Assembly (NCBI RefSeq): GCF_002100145.1
Contig: NZ_JXQD01000024.1
Coordinates: 516,602 to 580,601 of the forward strand
Origin: Vibrio sp. qd031
GTDB taxonomy: Bacteria; Pseudomonadota; Gammaproteobacteria; Enterobacterales; Vibrionaceae
DNA: 64,000 nt
Direction: 5' to 3'
Part shown: positions 19,112 through 29,639 of the stretch, piece after piece
Layout: each line of letters opens with the position of its first letter
Position numbering within the stretch: the first letter of the stretch is position 1
The notes under the pieces: generated by a model
The model's input: only the letters and a program-made list of their open reading frames with translations
Told to the model about the DNA's origin: nothing
Databases searched by the model: none
Position numbers and translations under genes: made by a program

Positions 19112-19966
19112 ATGCAATCGCCTTATATTACTGCCATTGACACCACCAACATTCAACAAGTCATTGAGATGTCAATGCAAACTCCGGTACTGATCCATTT
19201 CTGGGCTTCTATGAGCCAAGAGAGCGTAGATCTGCTGACACCACTCAATCAGTTAGTGAATGAGTATCAAGGGGCATTCCATCTCGCCACCCTAGACTGT
19301 GAAAAAGAACAAGCGATCGCTGGGCAGTTTGGTGTGCAAGCACTGCCTACACTTGCGCTATTTGTGAATGGCCAGCCTGTCGATGGAATGGGGGGGCCCC
19401 AGCCTATTGAAGCCATCAAACAGATGTTAGCCAAACACCTACCAAGCAAAGATGAACTTGCGCTTAAAGAAGCACTCACGCTTATGACCTCGGGCGAACA
19501 CGCTAAAGCGTTGACCGTCATGCAATCTTTGGATGCCGAACTGCAACAAAAAGGCGAAGTGAAAGTAGCAATGACAGAATGCTTGATAGAGACTCAACAA
19601 ATCGAACAAGCAAAAGCGCTGCTAGAAACCGTCCCAATGCAGTTCCATGACAATCACTATAAAGGCTTACAAGCGAAGCTCGAACTGTTCGAACAAGCGG
19701 CGAACAGCCCAGAACTACAAGCACTTGAACAGCAGCAACAAGCAACGCCTGATGATCTTGCCTTGTGTATTGAGCTTGCCGCGCAATATCATCAAGTGAA
19801 TAGAAGTGAAGACGCGCTTGAGCTACTTTGGCAAGTTTTGGTGAAAGATTTGGGTGCTCACGACGGCGAAATTAAAAAGTCGTTCATGGATATTATGTCA
19901 GCACTTGGGCAAGAGAGTAGTGTGGCGAAAGCGTATCGAAGAAAGCTATATTCCATCCTATACTAA
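19112..19966 (+). CDS. ybbN: Thioredoxin-like TPR co-chaperone CnoX (YbbN)
   Basis: Holdase that in E. coli protects proteins from oxidative (HOCl) damage and hands them to GroEL and DnaK. Residues 1-110 form a thioredoxin fold and about 115-284 are TPR-like helices. The CxxC site is degenerate: residues 33-38 read SMSQES, so the position of E. coli Cys38 is Ser, whereas Cys63 (TLDCEKEQ) is kept. The protein should therefore have no disulfide reductase activity. Its 284 residues match the E. coli length. It is followed by its own terminator, with qmcA-ybbJ next, a neighbourhood shared with E. coli. Confidence 0.9.
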   Translation: MQSPYITAIDTTNIQQVIEMSMQTPVLIHFWASMSQESVDLLTPLNQLVNEYQGAFHLATLDCEKEQAIAGQFGVQALPTLALFVNGQPVDGMGGPQPIEAIKQMLAKHLPSKDELALKEALTLMTSGEHAKALTVMQSLDAELQQKGEVKVAMTECLIETQQIEQAKALLETVPMQFHDNHYKGLQAKLELFEQAANSPELQALEQQQQATPDDLALCIELAAQYHQVNRSEDALELLWQVLVKDLGAHDGEIKKSFMDIMSALGQESSVAKAYRRKLYSILY

Positions 19967-19996
19967 AGCGTAACCTTGCTCGCAAATCTCACAACT

Positions 19997-20017
19997 ATAG
20001 GCTGATTTTCAGCCTAT
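19997..20017 (+). terminator. Terminator after ybbN
   Basis: ATAGGCTGA/TCAGCCTAT, 9-bp perfect stem with a 3-nt loop, followed by TTTCGTTTTT. Confidence 0.78.
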
Positions 20018-20090
20018 TTTCGTTTTTAAGATCATAAAGTTAGCGAGCATTTGCTATAGTAAGATCAATTTAACTTAGCGAGGAAAAACC

Positions 20091-21011
20091 ATGGGCTTGG
20101 ATGCACTCATTGCCATTGGCGTATTTATATTTGTGGTCGTGGCATTTTTAGCGGCCGGCATTAAAACCGTACCACAAGGATACAATTGGACGGTGGAGCG
20201 TTTTGGACGTTATACCCAAACCTTGCACCCAGGCCTAAACTTGATCGTGCCTTTTATCGACAAGGTGGGGAATAAGATCAATATGATGGAACGTGTGCTA
20301 GACATTCCTGCACAAGAAGTCATCTCTAAAGATAACGCTAACGTCGTAATTGACGCAGTCTGTTTTGTGCAAGTGATCGATGCACCTAAAGCGGCGTACG
20401 AAGTAACGGAATTGGAACATGCAATCCGTAACCTAACGCTCACCAACTTCCGTACAGTGTTAGGCTCAATGGAACTGGATGAAATGCTCAGCCAGCGCGA
20501 CTCAATCAATACTCGTCTGCTCTCTATTGTCGACGAAGCAACTAACCCTTGGGGCGTTAAAGTCACGCGTATTGAAATCAAAGATGTTCAGCCGCCGGCA
20601 GATCTGACTGCCGCGATGAACGCGCAAATGAAAGCCGAGCGTAATAAGCGTGCCGAAGTATTAGAAGCTGAAGGTGTTCGTCAGGCCGAAATTTTAAAAG
20701 CCGAAGGTCACAAGCAATCTGAAATTCTCCGCGCAGAGGGTGAAAAACAAGCGGCTATTTTGCAGGCCGAAGCGCGTGAGAGACAAGCTGAAGCAGAAGC
20801 GAAAGCGACGAAGATGGTCTCTGAAGCCATTGCCGCAGGTGATATGCAAGCGGTCAACTACTTCATCGCGCAAGGCTATACTGATGCACTGAAGAGCATT
20901 GGGCAGGCTGAGAACGGCAAAATCATCATGTTGCCGTTGGAAGCAACCGGCCTAATGGGCTCGATTGCTGGCATCTCTGAGATGTTTCAGCAAAGCAAAA
21001 CGGATAAGTAA
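20091..21011 (+). CDS. qmcA: SPFH/stomatin-family membrane protein QmcA
   Basis: Inner-membrane SPFH protein related to HflK/HflC and stomatin, associated in E. coli with FtsH-type quality control and membrane microdomains. The 306 residues comprise one N-terminal membrane segment (about 4-24), the SPFH domain starting [19 protein letters not shown], and a long charged helix of [13 protein letters not shown] repeats (about 180-250) expected to form a coiled coil. The C-terminal [15 protein letters not shown] is typical. ybbJ (NfeD family) follows after 27 bp and is the usual partner of this family. Confidence 0.92.
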   Translation: MGLDALIAIGVFIFVVVAFLAAGIKTVPQGYNWTVERFGRYTQTLHPGLNLIVPFIDKVGNKINMMERVLDIPAQEVISKDNANVVIDAVCFVQVIDAPKAAYEVTELEHAIRNLTLTNFRTVLGSMELDEMLSQRDSINTRLLSIVDEATNPWGVKVTRIEIKDVQPPADLTAAMNAQMKAERNKRAEVLEAEGVRQAEILKAEGHKQSEILRAEGEKQAAILQAEARERQAEAEAKATKMVSEAIAAGDMQAVNYFIAQGYTDALKSIGQAENGKIIMLPLEATGLMGSIAGISEMFQQSKTDK

Positions 21012-21038
21012 CCCGAAAGAGTTGTAAGGAGAGCGCCT

Positions 21039-21491
21039 ATGATTACGTTACTCGAACAGATGAACCATTGGCACTGGTTAGCCTTTGGCTTGCTGCTGCT
21101 TGCGGGAGAGTTACTAGGCACGGCAGGCTACTTTCTTTGGCTGGGATTGTCTGCGCTATTAGTGGCGGCCATTCTTTTGGTATTGCCCATTGGTTGGGAA
21201 ATGCAATGGGTCTGCTTTGCGGTATTTTCACTGGTCACGACGTGGCAGTGGTGGCGTTACCAGCACAACAAAGACACTCAATCCGACGCAAGACGTAACC
21301 TTAACCAGAAAGAGAAACAACTGATTGGCAAAACTACGCGTCTTACCGAGAGCGTTCAGCGAGGTCATTTTCGTCTGAGGCTGGGCGATTCGACCTGGCG
21401 CGCTAGCTGTGACCAAGATTTGGAGCAAGGCACATTGGTCAAAGTGACTGATGTAGACGGTATTACGTTGTTTGTGACCAAAGCAGAGTAA
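21039..21491 (+). CDS. ybbJ: NfeD-family membrane protein YbbJ
   Basis: Partner of the SPFH protein encoded just upstream. The 150 residues have two to three membrane segments in the first 75 residues (LAFGLLLLAGELLG, FLWLGLSALLVAAILLVLP). A soluble C-terminal OB-fold-like domain of the NfeD type follows (about 90-150, GKTTRLTESVQRGHFRLRLGDSTW). The ribosome site AAGGAGAG precedes the start closely. qmcA-ybbJ is a conserved two-gene unit; the function is membrane protein quality control by inference from relatives. Confidence 0.88.
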   Translation: MITLLEQMNHWHWLAFGLLLLAGELLGTAGYFLWLGLSALLVAAILLVLPIGWEMQWVCFAVFSLVTTWQWWRYQHNKDTQSDARRNLNQKEKQLIGKTTRLTESVQRGHFRLRLGDSTWRASCDQDLEQGTLVKVTDVDGITLFVTKAE

Positions 21492-21535
21492 ATAGTACCT
21501 AAGAGTTATTTCCTACAACAAAGAAGTCATTATAT

Positions 21536-21567
21536 GAGCCTCGGACGTTCACTCAACTCCGAGGCTC
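21536..21567. terminator. Bidirectional terminator between ybbJ and the LysR gene
   Basis: GAGCCTCGGA/TCCGAGGCTC, 10-bp perfect stem with a 12-nt loop, followed by TTTTC on the plus strand. Confidence 0.78.
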
Positions 21568-21582
21568 TTTTCATAATTGAAC

Positions 21583-22476
21583 TCAATCTTTCCTTGGAAA
21601 CGGTTCATCTCTTAGCGGCTGTAACAATTCATGACTAGGCAGTTTTTCCAACAAAAAGTCCCACAACGCTTTTATTTTTGCTGAGGTTCTCATCTCTTGA
21701 TGAGTGAGTAGCCACAACTCGGCCCCCAGCTCTTCTGGAAGTTTGTAGATCTCTCTTAGCGACGTGTCCATTTTCGATGGAAGTAACGCAACGCCCATCC
21801 CTACCTCCGCAAAGCCACGACCATTCTCAAGCCCACTACAAACGACTGTTTTAGTCACGTCTTTAAAGGTCTCGGCATGCCATTTACCGGCCGGGTTATT
21901 AAAGTGAGAATAGCCAATCAGCGGAAGAGCCTTTACTTCTTCGATACTCATTAATCTTCCTTGATACAATTCATCGCTGACGTATAACGACCAACTGCTT
22001 TTCCCAATACAACGTCCTATAAGGTTGTCAGGGACTTTGTGAGTTCCTCGAATGGCAATGTCCGCTTCTCTTTTCTCGATGTCTAATTCAGCGTTATCCA
22101 GAAGCATTTCAAAGCGAATTTGAGGATAAAGTGCTTGAAACTCTTTTAGGACACTTGGCAAGAATGTGTTGGTCGCATGGACGGGTGCAGTTAGTCTGAT
22201 CACACCTGCTAGATCGGTTTTGTCCCCAGAAACTATCCGCTCAATTGACTCCATATTATCTGCCACTGTTTGTGCATGATGGATGATCTTTTTGCCTACA
22301 TCGGTTAATTGATGCCCTTGCCGGTCACCTATAAACAATTGAGCGCCAATGTTTTTTTCAAGCGCCTGCAAACGTCGCCAAACGGTCGTGTGATTCACTT
22401 TTAACGCCTCTGCAGCCTGCTGCAGGGTACCGTGCTCAGCGACCGCCAAAACAATACGAACATCACTCCAATTCAC
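21583..22476 (-). CDS. LysR-family transcriptional regulator
   Basis: A 297-residue LysR-type regulator. Residues 1-60 are the winged helix-turn-helix (VAEHGTLQQAAEALKVNHTTVWRRLQALEKNIG) and about 90-295 the substrate-binding domain. It is transcribed away from an FAD-dependent oxidoreductase across a 157-bp gap, the usual layout when a LysR regulator controls its divergent neighbour. The gap contains AATTGCAAAGAATCTTTGCAATT-like dyad sequence (about 22545-22570), a good candidate operator. The inducer is unknown. Confidence 0.88.
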   Translation of the reverse strand: MNWSDVRIVLAVAEHGTLQQAAEALKVNHTTVWRRLQALEKNIGAQLFIGDRQGHQLTDVGKKIIHHAQTVADNMESIERIVSGDKTDLAGVIRLTAPVHATNTFLPSVLKEFQALYPQIRFEMLLDNAELDIEKREADIAIRGTHKVPDNLIGRCIGKSSWSLYVSDELYQGRLMSIEEVKALPLIGYSHFNNPAGKWHAETFKDVTKTVVCSGLENGRGFAEVGMGVALLPSKMDTSLREIYKLPEELGAELWLLTHQEMRTSAKIKALWDFLLEKLPSHELLQPLRDEPFPRKD

Positions 22477-22544
22477 CCACTACCTCTCATAATTCGCTCC
22501 CCCGTTATATCGCACCTCGCACGCCGAAGTATTGGAAAACTGCA

Positions 22545-22569
22545 AAATTGCAAAGAATCTTTGCAATTT
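22545..22569. promoter_or_regulatory. Candidate LysR-regulator operator (dyad)
   Basis: AAATTGCAAAG-A-ATCTTTGCAATTT forms an almost perfect dyad (arms AAATTGCAAAG and CTTTGCAATTT) with a 3-bp centre. It is placed between the divergent LysR gene and the oxidoreductase gene. Its length and position suit a LysR-type or other dimeric regulator site. Confidence 0.55.
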
Positions 22570-22633
22570 GGTCTATATATTTGCGATAAAGCAATCAATA
22601 CAATCACCATAATTCAAATTGGTGGGGAATACC

Positions 22634-23746
22634 ATGAACAAAACGGACTACTTAATCATTGGCGGTGGGTTTGCAGGCGCAACACTCGCGCAGCGTTTGG
22701 CTAAGCAAGGCATCGATACATTGCTTGTGGATCAAAAAGACTATTTTGAAGTTACTTACGCCACGCTACGCAACGCGGCGGCACCTGATTCAATGCCCAC
22801 ATCCCCACGAAAGCGATACAGTGACTTTTTAAACAGTACCTTTATCCAAGCATCTGTTGAGTCAATGGCTCAAAACCATGCAGTTTTGGATAATGGTCAA
22901 ACCATCGCATTTGAACACGCCGTTATTGCAACAGGTAGCCGATACCCAAGCTTGCCACTGGCTAAAAGCAACGATGCGCGCTCTAAACAAGCTCGTGAAA
23001 AAGAGTTGCAAAACATTCATGGCGAGTTAACCGCAGCCAAAGACGTTCTCATTCTTGGTGGTGGTATTGTGGGCGTCGAGCTCGCAGGTGAACTTGCTCA
23101 TGCACACCCGTGTGCAAAAATCACCCTGGCGCATAATAAAAGCTCCTTGCTCGATACTATGAAGCCAAAAGCACAACAACTCGCGCATCAGCAGTTGACC
23201 GCATTAGGCGTCACGATTAAAACCAACAGCACCTATATCGCAGAAGATCGGCACTACATAGACACGACCAGCGGTGATATTGCAAAGCCTGATTTAGTGC
23301 TATCGGCTACAGGGACGATCCCCAACAGTGAGTTTATGCGCACCAATCTGTCCGCTGCACTCGATGACAAAGGCTATGTAAAAGTGAATGAGCAGTTGCA
23401 AGTAGACGGTTTTGAGCACATTTATGCTCTGGGCGATGTTGCAAACACCGGCAGCTTCAAGCTTGGCTATATCGCTGGTATGCAGGCTGAGTTTGTCGCT
23501 AAAAACATTGCCGCCCAACTCAAGAATCGCCCGTTAAAGGCTTACAAGCCTATGACAAAATTAATGGCTCTGATTCCTACTGGCCCTAAAACTGGCTTAG
23601 TACAATTACCCTTTGCGGTCACCAAGGCAAAATGGTTGGTCAATATGAAACAGAAAGACCTATTTATTGCAAAAACCTTCAGTGGGCTAGAAACTAAACC
23701 AGACGCAATAGATGGTAATGAGTTGAGCGAAGCGGTGCCGACATAG
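22634..23746 (+). CDS. NAD(P)/FAD-dependent oxidoreductase (NDH-2/AIFM2-like)
   Basis: A 370-residue pyridine nucleotide-disulfide oxidoreductase fold without a redox CxxxxC. The first dinucleotide motif IIGGGFAGATLAQRL (about 8-22) binds FAD, the second LGGGIVGVELAGEL (about 140-155) binds NAD(P)H, and IYALGDVA closes the FAD site (about 265). This architecture resembles type II NADH dehydrogenases and AIFM2/FSP1 quinone reductases. ATG 22634 was chosen because GGTGGGGA lies 6 nt upstream. It is divergent from a LysR regulator, which probably controls it. The electron acceptor cannot be read from sequence. Confidence 0.85.
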   Translation: MNKTDYLIIGGGFAGATLAQRLAKQGIDTLLVDQKDYFEVTYATLRNAAAPDSMPTSPRKRYSDFLNSTFIQASVESMAQNHAVLDNGQTIAFEHAVIATGSRYPSLPLAKSNDARSKQAREKELQNIHGELTAAKDVLILGGGIVGVELAGELAHAHPCAKITLAHNKSSLLDTMKPKAQQLAHQQLTALGVTIKTNSTYIAEDRHYIDTTSGDIAKPDLVLSATGTIPNSEFMRTNLSAALDDKGYVKVNEQLQVDGFEHIYALGDVANTGSFKLGYIAGMQAEFVAKNIAAQLKNRPLKAYKPMTKLMALIPTGPKTGLVQLPFAVTKAKWLVNMKQKDLFIAKTFSGLETKPDAIDGNELSEAVPT

Positions 23747-23793
23747 TTACTTGCTATGTTCTAATAAGAAAAGCGCCTCCCATGGAGCGTGAA

Positions 23794-23826
23794 AAAAGGG
23801 CTGCAGAGAATACTCGCAGCCCTTTT
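23794..23826. terminator. Bidirectional terminator between the oxidoreductase and ligA
   Basis: AAAAGGGCTGC/GCAGCCCTTTT, 11-bp stem extended inside by GAG/CTC, with A/T runs on both sides, between convergent genes. Confidence 0.85.
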
Positions 23827-23864
23827 ATTATTTCTATTTAGCCTAAATTTAGCCCTTAACTGAA

Positions 23865-25910
<2,046 letters not shown>

Positions 25911-25954
25911 TTAAAAAAATGGCCCCAACTGGGACCACTTTAAAAGGGGATTGA

Positions 25955-26878
25955 TTAGCTGGCTGTGCTTTGCTGTGCATCAAATTCTTGCACTTGTTTT
26001 CGATAGCGCTTAAGTCTGTCCGGTGTGGTCATATTTCGCTGCTCATCCAACACGTTACCACCCAAATCATTAGCAATTTTTTGGGCTGTCGTTAGCATTA
26101 TCTTGAAGGTTTGTTCCGCTTCACCATAACATGGTAGCGTCATAAAGAACGAAATACCCTTAGTCGTAAAGGTTGCAGGATCATCGTGCGCTAATGTTCC
26201 TGGCTGCATCATGTTCGCGACACTAAACAGGACAGGCCCAGTACCTGACATATCGACATGGCGGTGGAAGATATCCATTTCGCCATAGCGCAATCCATTG
26301 TTTTCCATACTGGTGAATAGCTCAGTACCCACAAATCGCTCATCACCAAGTGCATGAACATGTAACACGATAACCTGCATTTCTGGCTCTTCAGCGACTA
26401 CCGGCTCTGATGCGTTATCCAATTCGTCGCTTGGGCTGTCGTCTCGGGTAAAGTTTGTTGACGTTGAAGACACACTCCGAGGTGTACTGATTTCAAAATC
26501 ATCATCAAATGCGTCTTTATCAATGGTGATCGATGGCAGTGGTTCGTCATCATCATGATGAATGATTTCATCGAATGTTTTTTCAATCGAATCGTCAATA
26601 ATAACCGCCGAGTCATGCTCATCGTTGAGTAAAGGATCGGAAATTTTATGTTGGTCTAAACCAAATGATGGTTCTTTTTTACTTGGCTTAGTGACCAGCT
26701 TGACATCTTCGTCATCTGGTAAAGGCACTTCGGGCTTTTTAGGCGTTTTGAGTTTGCCAAGTGGCTTATCAGAAAACTTCGCCTTGCCTTCCTTCTTACT
26801 GGTCCAAATTCCATGTAAAAGCAATGCACCTATAGCAAGTACACCGACAATGATTAATACAAATCGCAATTCCTGCAT
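25955..26878 (-). CDS. zipA: Cell division protein ZipA
   Basis: Anchors FtsZ to the inner membrane at the division septum. The 307 residues have an N-terminal membrane segment (about 4-26), a charged then Asp/Ser/Pro-rich linker (about 30-160), and the C-terminal FtsZ-binding domain (about 165-295) with MQVIVLHVHALGDERFVGTEL and GISFFMTLPCYGEAEQTFKI. It is divergent from cysZ and probably co-transcribed with ligA. The linker differs in length and composition between genera; the end domains make the call firm. Confidence 0.94.
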   Translation of the reverse strand: MQELRFVLIIVGVLAIGALLLHGIWTSKKEGKAKFSDKPLGKLKTPKKPEVPLPDDEDVKLVTKPSKKEPSFGLDQHKISDPLLNDEHDSAVIIDDSIEKTFDEIIHHDDDEPLPSITIDKDAFDDDFEISTPRSVSSTSTNFTRDDSPSDELDNASEPVVAEEPEMQVIVLHVHALGDERFVGTELFTSMENNGLRYGEMDIFHRHVDMSGTGPVLFSVANMMQPGTLAHDDPATFTTKGISFFMTLPCYGEAEQTFKIMLTTAQKIANDLGGNVLDEQRNMTTPDRLKRYRKQVQEFDAQQSTAS

Positions 26879-27063
26879 TCTGAACTCTCAACTGGTTTAG
26901 CGGTAAACACGGTTACCTTATCCAAAACTACTTTAGCAAACATTGTAACCTGTTTTGAATCATAATCTTCGGTAACAGCCTTAAGTGGTGTGATTTTCTG
27001 CACGCTTTTCTTTGATGCTAAACCGTTTACAATAACATTTTTACTCAGAAACAAGGATTTACT

Positions 27064-27801
27064 ATGTCACGTTCGGGTTTTGGCTATTTTCTATATGGCA
27101 TGGAGCTCACGACCAAACCGGGTATTAGGCACTTTGTACTGCTGCCCTTATTGGCCAATATCGTGATAGTGGGTATGGCGCTTTATCTGCTGTTTTCTAA
27201 TCTAGGGACATGGATAGATAGCTGGTTAGCGTACTTACCACAGTGGCTCATATGGCTTGAATATGTGCTTTGGCCATTATTAGTGATCACTATCGTTGGG
27301 CTGTTTTCCTATTTCTTTAGCACACTGGCTAACTTCATCGCCGCGCCGCTCAATGGCTTACTCGCCGAAAAAGTAGAAAATTACCTTACCGGGCGACAAG
27401 ATAACTCTACAGTGCTTGATGTCATTAAAGACCTGCCGCGGGTATTTAAACGCGAATGGCAAAAGTTGTGGTATACCACCCCTAAAGCCATCGGCTTGTT
27501 TTTGCTCATGCTGATCCCTGCGCTTGGTCAAACAGTGGCTCCCGTTCTATGGTTCTTGTTCACAGCTTGGATGCTGGCGGTGCAATATTGTGACTATCCG
27601 TTCGACAATCACAAAGTACCTTTTGCGACAATGAGACAAGAGCTTAAGCAAAATCAAGGCAGCGCATACAGTTTTGGGGGGTTGGTGAGTTTATTTACGA
27701 CTATCCCATTACTGAATCTTGTGGTTATGCCAATAGCAGTGTGCGGTGCGACAGCTATGTGGGTCGATAAGTATCAACACACCTCGGCGCTGCCACGATA
27801 A
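27064..27801 (+). CDS. cysZ: Sulfate transporter CysZ
   Basis: Inner-membrane protein for sulfate uptake in cysteine biosynthesis. The 245 residues have several membrane segments (about 25-48, 65-98, 145-175, 205-235) and the family opening SGFGYFLYGMELTTKPGIRHFVLLP. An AAGGA ribosome site is near the start. It lies between zipA (divergent) and cysK (130 bp downstream), the same order as in E. coli, which joins sulfate import to cysteine synthesis. The distance to cysK leaves room for a separate cysK promoter. Confidence 0.93.
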   Translation: MSRSGFGYFLYGMELTTKPGIRHFVLLPLLANIVIVGMALYLLFSNLGTWIDSWLAYLPQWLIWLEYVLWPLLVITIVGLFSYFFSTLANFIAAPLNGLLAEKVENYLTGRQDNSTVLDVIKDLPRVFKREWQKLWYTTPKAIGLFLLMLIPALGQTVAPVLWFLFTAWMLAVQYCDYPFDNHKVPFATMRQELKQNQGSAYSFGGLVSLFTTIPLLNLVVMPIAVCGATAMWVDKYQHTSALPR

Positions 27802-27933
27802 TCATACGCTAACCTCATATCATATAACCTTTTATTACTTTGCCTTTTCGCTATTGAACGATATTCTGGCTCCATAGTGAATGGAGCCAATTCCTTCACC
27901 TCATAATGCGATTTCCAGATAAAGGACTATACG

Positions 27934-28902
27934 ATGAGCAAGATTTTTGAAGACAACACCCTAACTATTGGTAACTCACCTCTCGTTCGCCTAAACCGTG
28001 TTTCAAAAGGCAATGTACTGGCCAAAGTAGAAGCACGTAACCCTAGCTTCAGCGTTAAAGACCGTATCGGTGCCAACATGATCTGGGAAGCAGAAAAAGC
28101 AGGCACACTCAAAGAAGGCATTGAAATTGTTGAGCCGACCAGTGGTAACACCGGTATCGCTCTTGCGTTTGTTGCTGCTGCACGAGGATACAAACTGACT
28201 CTAACCATGCCTGAGTCAATGAGTCTTGAACGTCGTAAGCTACTTAAGGCACTGGGCGCAAACCTTGAGCTAACTGAAGCCGCTAAAGGTATGAAAGGCG
28301 CTATCGCTAAAGCTGAAGAAATTGTTGCCTCTAACCCAAGCAAATACTTGCTGCTACAGCAATTCAGCAACCCTGCTAACCCAGACATTCACGAAAAAAC
28401 CACAGGGCCAGAAATTTGGGATGCGACCGACGGTGACGTTGATGTTATTGTTGCAGGTGTTGGTACAGGTGGTACAATCACTGGAACAACTCGTTACATC
28501 AAAGGCACACAAGGCAAAGCAATCACCTCTGTGGCTGTTGAACCAGCAGAGTCTCCAGTGATTGCACAAGTGCTTGCTGGCGAAGAAGTAAAACCTGCAC
28601 CACACAAAATTCAAGGCATTGGTGCGGGCTTTATTCCCGAAAACTTGGATCTTGAGCTTCTAGACCGTGTTGAGTCTGTAACATCTGATGAAGCGATCGA
28701 AATGGCGCGTCGCCTCATGGAAGAAGAAGGTATTCTAGCCGGTATCTCATCGGGTGCGGCAGTTGTTGCAGCAAACCGAATTGCTGAACTACCTGAATTT
28801 GCTGGAAAAACTATTGTAACCGTACTACCTAGCTCGGGTGAGCGTTACCTAAGCACTGCACTATTTGCGGGTATTTTTAGCGATAAAGAGAACCAACAGT
28901 AA
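27934..28902 (+). CDS. cysK: Cysteine synthase A
   Basis: O-acetylserine sulfhydrylase making cysteine from O-acetylserine and sulfide. It is a PLP fold-type II enzyme: the PLP lysine is in [19 protein letters not shown] (about Lys43), the substrate loop is [10 protein letters not shown] and the phosphate loop [10 protein letters not shown]. The product is 322 residues, as in E. coli. An AAAGGA ribosome site precedes the ATG. A strong terminator follows, so ptsH has its own promoter. CysM is less likely given length and the cysZ-cysK-ptsH context. Confidence 0.96.
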   Translation: MSKIFEDNTLTIGNSPLVRLNRVSKGNVLAKVEARNPSFSVKDRIGANMIWEAEKAGTLKEGIEIVEPTSGNTGIALAFVAAARGYKLTLTMPESMSLERRKLLKALGANLELTEAAKGMKGAIAKAEEIVASNPSKYLLLQQFSNPANPDIHEKTTGPEIWDATDGDVDVIVAGVGTGGTITGTTRYIKGTQGKAITSVAVEPAESPVIAQVLAGEEVKPAPHKIQGIGAGFIPENLDLELLDRVESVTSDEAIEMARRLMEEEGILAGISSGAAVVAANRIAELPEFAGKTIVTVLPSSGERYLSTALFAGIFSDKENQQ

Positions 28903-28940
28903 GCACCCCTAAGTACGATTTAAATCAATTTTTCGGTCGA

Positions 28941-28962
28941 AAAAGCCCCTTTTGGGGCTTTT
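28941..28962 (+). terminator. Terminator after cysK
   Basis: AAAAGCCCC/GGGGCTTTT with a 4-nt loop followed by TTTTTT, 38 bp past the cysK stop. Confidence 0.9.
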
Positions 28963-29043
28963 TTTTATTGACCCAATAACCCTGTTTGTTAATATCAGCT
29001 TGTTTTATTTTTTGCTTCAAAATAAAAACCGAAGCAAACAATC

Positions 29044-29073
29044 TCGCAAAAGGAGACACATAAGCTCCTGCGA
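29044..29073 (+). promoter_or_regulatory. Hairpin in the ptsH leader region
   Basis: TCGC, bulge AAA, AGGAG, 9-nt loop, CTCCT, GCGA: a 9-bp stem with one bulge in the 240 bp between the cysK terminator and ptsH. An AAAAAA run follows on the plus strand, not T, so it is not a plus-strand terminator. Whether it lies in the ptsH transcript depends on the unknown start site. Confidence 0.4.
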
Positions 29074-29203
29074 AAAAACCACGATACAGGTTTGCATGAA
29101 CATTCTACGGTTCAATTAAGGCGAAAAACTGGCAACGAACCAGATCCCTTATTAAGCTAACTTAAATCGAATACAACAAAACAAATCAAATGGGGTAAAT
29201 CAC

Positions 29204-29461
29204 ATGTACGAGAAGCAAGTTGAAATCACAGCAGAAAACGGCCTACACACTCGCCCAGCTGCACAATTTGTAAAAGAAGCAAAATCTTTCGATGCAGACA
29301 TCACTGTGACTTCTAACGGCAAAAGCGCAAGTGCTAAAAGCTTGTTCAAGCTACAGACTCTAGGTCTAGTAAAAGGCACTATGGTGACTATCTCTGCTGA
29401 AGGTGCTCAAGCTCAAGCAGCTGTAGACCACCTAGTTGCTCTAATGGATGAGCTACACTAA
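29204..29461 (+). CDS. ptsH: Phosphocarrier protein HPr
   Basis: General PTS phosphocarrier passing phosphate from EI to the IIA domains. The 85 residues include the phosphorylated His15 in [12 protein letters not shown] and Ser46-region KSASAKSLF. Ser-phosphorylation is a Gram-positive trait and not expected here. It is the first gene of ptsH-ptsI-crr, but separated from ptsI by 178 bp containing a strong hairpin. Phosphate flow is EI to HPr to EIIA-Glc and then to NagE and other permeases. Confidence 0.97.
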   Translation: MYEKQVEITAENGLHTRPAAQFVKEAKSFDADITVTSNGKSASAKSLFKLQTLGLVKGTMVTISAEGAQAQAAVDHLVALMDELH

Positions 29462-29485
29462 TCCGTTACCATAACTAAACATCTA

Positions 29486-29516
29486 AAAGCCACTTGGGTA
29501 AAAACCGAGTGGCTTT
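29486..29516 (+). terminator. Attenuator-type hairpin between ptsH and ptsI
   Basis: AAAGCCACT/AGTGGCTTT, 9-bp perfect stem extended inside by T-G, GG/CC, with the loop GTAAAAA. It is followed by GTTGAAAT, not a clean T-run, so termination is probably partial, leaving more HPr than EI mRNA. Confidence 0.6.
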
Positions 29517-29639
29517 GTTGAAATAGGGCCCTGATTAAACTAAACCTTAGTAATTAATTGGGTGAGCAACACTGTTTCATTCTGCACAACTTCTGTAACT
29601 TACCGCTTAATTAGGTAAGTCTCCGATAAAGGTAAGATT

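Noticed and set aside
26879..27063. Open frame on the minus strand between zipA and cysZ
   Set aside because: It overlaps the zipA start, has no ribosome site or family signature, and covers the divergent promoter region.
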